64,000 nt of DNA from Algoriphagus halophilus (GTDB lineage: Bacteria > Bacteroidota > Bacteroidia > Cytophagales > Cyclobacteriaceae), in assembly GCF_900129785.1 (NCBI RefSeq), contig NZ_FSRC01000004.1, forward strand, positions 186,001 to 250,000, in the 5' to 3' direction. Under the pieces are notes generated by a model. It was not told where the DNA came from. It did no database searches and worked only from the letters and a program-made list of their open reading frames with translations. A program made the translations under genes and the position numbers. Below are positions 61,482-64,000 of the stretch, in pieces; the first letter of the stretch is position 1; each line of letters starts with the position of its first letter.

Positions 61482-62201
61482 ATGAAAAGTCTGTTCTTCA
61501 AAGAAATAAATGCATTTTTTGGAAGTCTCCTAGGCTATCTAGTCTTGGCCTTGTTCCTTATTGCAATAGGGCTGATCGTATGGGTATTTCCAGAAAGTAG
61601 TGTGCTGGAATATGGATATGCCGACTTAGAAGCTTTATTTACTTACACTCCTTATGTATTTACATTTTTGGTTCCAGCCATAGCAATGCGTTCCATCGCA
61701 GATGAACGAAAAACCGGGACCTGGGAATTGCTTCGCACATCTCCTCTTTCCTTGTTGCAAATCGTGTTTGCCAAGTATTTTGCCTTACTGTTTTTGGTGG
61801 TGTTGGCCGTATTGCCCACTTTACTCTATTTCTTTAGTATCGTTCAGCTGGGAGACCCTGTAGGTAATTTGGACCAGGCAGGTTTCTTTGGATCTTGGAT
61901 CGGCTTATTGATGATTGGGGCGGTCTTTGCAGCTGTAGGACTTTTTGCTAGTGCATTGACTTCTCAACAAGTACTAGCGTTTGTCTTGGGCGTATTCCTC
62001 TGTTTTGTGCTGTACTTTGGATTTTCTGCTTTAGCAGATCTTCAGGTAGGGGATTTTGCCTACTGGGTAGAAGAGCTGAGTTTGAGTTTCCACTATATCA
62101 ATTTGAGTAGGGGAGTGGTCGATTCAAGCGATGTGTTTTTTATGCTTGGAATGGTTTGGTTATTTCTTGGATTGAGTGTTTTGACTTTGAAAAACAAATG
62201 A
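61482..62201 (+). CDS. gldF: Gliding motility ABC transporter permease GldF
   Basis: A 239-residue ABC-2-type permease with six predicted membrane segments. The N-terminus FKEINAFFGSLLGYLVL and the motif RSIADERKTGTWELLRTSPLS are characteristic of GldF. It overlaps gldG by four bases (ATGA). Confidence 0.92.
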   Translation: MKSLFFKEINAFFGSLLGYLVLALFLIAIGLIVWVFPESSVLEYGYADLEALFTYTPYVFTFLVPAIAMRSIADERKTGTWELLRTSPLSLLQIVFAKYFALLFLVVLAVLPTLLYFFSIVQLGDPVGNLDQAGFFGSWIGLLMIGAVFAAVGLFASALTSQQVLAFVLGVFLCFVLYFGFSALADLQVGDFAYWVEELSLSFHYINLSRGVVDSSDVFFMLGMVWLFLGLSVLTLKNK

Positions 62202-63886
62202 AAAAGTCATCATTAAATAGCGTCAAGTCTTGGCTACTCCTAGTAAGTGGTATTTTAATTTTAGCACTGCTGGCTCAATTGCTCAGATTTAGAATTGACT
62301 TGACAGAGGAGAAGAGATATTCTTTGCATCCGGCAACTGAAGAAGTCCTTTCTGAGTTGACAGAACCTATTCACGTAGATATTCTTCTGGTGGGTGAAGA
62401 CTTACCTGGAGGAATGAGAAGGTTGCAAAAATCCATAGAGGAGACTGTAAGAACCTTTAATGCCTATAGCCCTGAGAAAATTACCTTCTCATATTTTGAC
62501 CCATTGACAGTTGCAGAATCGGAGCAAGAGGATTTTATAGGTTCACTTACAGCATATGGAATCAATCCAACAAATCTCTATGTAAGCCAAAATTCTGGAC
62601 AACAAGCAACTTTGATATTTCCAGGGATTTTGGTCAGCAATGCAGAATTTGAAACTGGGGCCTTGGTATTAAAAGGTGAAAGAGGAATGGGCCCTGATGA
62701 GATTTTGAATCAGTCCATAGAAAACCTAGAGTTTGAGTTGAGTAATGCCATCAAGAAATTGGTGAGTCCGGAGGAATCAGCCATTGCTATGATCATGGGA
62801 CATGGAGAAATGGCAGAGGATGAAGGGTACGGAATTGTAGAGGCATTGGATGGAGAATTTGAGTTGTTCAAAGTTCCATTGGAACAGGCCAAGTCGCCCG
62901 CTGATTTGGAGAATTTTAAAATCATTTTCATAGAAGGGCCAAGAGACATTTATTCTGATCGAGAGGTTTACCTACTGGATCAATATGTCATGAATGGAGG
63001 TAACCTAGTAGTTATGGTGGATGGAGTGGCAGTAGATATTGCAGAAGCTGGTGGAGAGGGGACCTTGGCAATGCCGGTGGACTCAGGGCTGGAAAACCTA
63101 CTTTTTAAGTATGGTATTCGGGTAAATAAGGACTTAATACAGGACTTGAATTTTGGTTATTTTCCGGTAATGGCCGGGAATTTTGGAAATCAGGATCAAA
63201 TGGTTCCATTGCCTTGGCCATTTTTCATTCAGGCAGGTGTCATGCAAACTCATCCTATTACCAAAGGATTGGATGTGGTTTATTATCGTTTTGCAAGTAG
63301 TTTGGATACTGTAATGGCAGAGGGAGTAAAAAAGACTCCATTGATATTTTCCTCCAATAACTCACGGGTTTTGCCTGCTCCTGTTCGAGTAGCTTTCAGT
63401 GATATGGAACAAGAACCTCCGGTAGAGGCTTTCTCTGTTAGGAATTTGCCTTTGGCGTATTTGCTGGAAGGAGAGTTTACTTCGTTGTTTAAGAACAGAT
63501 TTTTGCCTGAGGGCTTTTCTAAAACAGATTTTAAAGAGTCCGGCAAAGGGAAAGTAGTAGTCTTTGGAGATGGGGATGTATTTCAAAGCCAAAAAAGCCT
63601 TCAAGATGGAAGCCCCTTGGCCTTGGGAGAAGACCCATTCAGTCAAGTGACCTTTGCCAATAAATTATTGTTGAGAAATATGGTCAAATACCTGGTTGAT
63701 CCCGAGGGGATCATTGCCTCTAGGGCCCGAACTTTTCAAATCCGACCTTTGAATAAAGTAAAAGTTGCCCAACAAAAGACTTTTTGGCAATTAATCAACG
63801 TGGTGGCTCCCGTTGTCATTCTGCTTTTGATTGGAGCAATTGTATGGTGGATTCGTCATCAAAAATATTCTAAAAAAATAAACTAG
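62198..63886 (+). CDS. gldG: Gliding motility-associated ABC transporter substrate-binding protein GldG
   Basis: A 562-residue membrane-anchored protein. N-terminal membrane helix (about 12-32, SWLLLVSGILILALLAQ), the family segment DLTEEKRYSLHPAT, a large periplasmic ABC_transp_aux-like region, and a C-terminal membrane helix (LINVVAPVVILLLIGAIVWW near 535-555). GldG works with GldF. ATG 62198 overlaps the gldF stop; an earlier in-frame ATG at 62156 lies within gldF. Confidence 0.92.
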   Translation: MKKSSLNSVKSWLLLVSGILILALLAQLLRFRIDLTEEKRYSLHPATEEVLSELTEPIHVDILLVGEDLPGGMRRLQKSIEETVRTFNAYSPEKITFSYFDPLTVAESEQEDFIGSLTAYGINPTNLYVSQNSGQQATLIFPGILVSNAEFETGALVLKGERGMGPDEILNQSIENLEFELSNAIKKLVSPEESAIAMIMGHGEMAEDEGYGIVEALDGEFELFKVPLEQAKSPADLENFKIIFIEGPRDIYSDREVYLLDQYVMNGGNLVVMVDGVAVDIAEAGGEGTLAMPVDSGLENLLFKYGIRVNKDLIQDLNFGYFPVMAGNFGNQDQMVPLPWPFFIQAGVMQTHPITKGLDVVYYRFASSLDTVMAEGVKKTPLIFSSNNSRVLPAPVRVAFSDMEQEPPVEAFSVRNLPLAYLLEGEFTSLFKNRFLPEGFSKTDFKESGKGKVVVFGDGDVFQSQKSLQDGSPLALGEDPFSQVTFANKLLLRNMVKYLVDPEGIIASRARTFQIRPLNKVKVAQQKTFWQLINVVAPVVILLLIGAIVWWIRHQKYSKKIN

Positions 63887-63904
63887 GTAAAAAAGTACAT
63901 TTTC

Positions 63905-63933
63905 TTGACATTAATTTCGAGTCTTTACGTTTC
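63905..63933 (+). promoter_or_regulatory. Possible promoter for a gene beyond the window
   Basis: TTG (63905-63907), 18 bases, TACGTTTC (63926-63933; one mismatch to TAnnTTTG). The 114 bases after gldG hold no start of a recognisable gene; the next gene lies past the window end. Confidence 0.3.
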
Positions 63934-64000
63934 GGGTCAGTTCTAAATCAATTTTATTTATAAATTTACCCCATTGCGAGAATTAAAATTAATAAGCCCT

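Overview
The window reads as a chromosomal segment of a member of the Bacteroidota, most likely the order Cytophagales and close to Cyclobacteriaceae/Algoriphagus. The reasons are: gliding genes gldA-gldF-gldG; an ECF sigma/FecR pair with STN and carboxypeptidase-regulatory-like domains; a TonB-dependent receptor; many Cys-lipoproteins; almost no Shine-Dalgarno sequences; promoters of the Bacteroidota form TAnnTTTG; and a MurE with the meso-DAP motif DNPR. The genus is an inference. No rRNA, tRNA, CRISPR array, insertion sequence or prophage was seen.

Layout. 1-4.8 kb: end of a probable fatty acid hydroxylase, a YeeZ-like SDR, a PQQ dehydrogenase with a cytochrome c domain, and an acyl-CoA ligase. 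4.85-11.9 kb, all minus strand: a TonB-dependent receptor, then a cell-surface signalling locus made of an ECF sigma factor, a FecR anti-sigma factor, an STN/carboxypeptidase-regulatory/16-residue-repeat outer-membrane protein, and a second repeat protein that has its own copy of the sigma promoter. 11.9-21.3 kb: a cyclase-family hydrolase, a heparinase II/III-like protein, a GH127 glycosidase, a BNR/VPS10-like propeller protein and an alpha/beta hydrolase. 21.3-23.1 kb: a decayed gene and an acyl-CoA dehydrogenase. 23.1-27.9 kb: glycerol cluster glpF-glpK-glpD with a divergent DeoR-type regulator. 27.9-34.6 kb: assorted metabolic and lipoprotein genes, including a YpdA-type bacillithiol disulfide reductase and an Old Yellow Enzyme. 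34.7-37.3 kb: a BlaI/M56 (BlaR1-like) pair behind three operators. 37.4-38.6 kb: a TlpA-like lipoprotein.

39.0-54.4 kb is a complete division and cell wall (dcw) operon: mraZ-rsmH-ftsL-ftsI-murE-mraY-murD-ftsW-murG-murC-ftsQ-ftsA-ftsZ. Its genes overlap or lie very close together, and direct repeats of the MraZ-binding type precede mraZ. After it come an FMN reductase, purine nucleoside phosphorylase, two tandem M20 amidohydrolases, an SDR, a thioredoxin-fold protein, and gldA-gldF-gldG with a possible 28-codon ORF between gldA and gldF.

The most distinctive system is the ECF/FecR locus at 7.3-11.9 kb. The usual TonB receptor/transducer is replaced by an STN-bearing protein with 16-residue repeats and a barrel-like C-terminus. 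A paralogue without the signalling domains carries exactly two more repeat units. The promoters of the sigma gene and of the paralogue share CATAGGGG-N15-TTGTCnTA with identical spacing, which points to a small self-regulated regulon.
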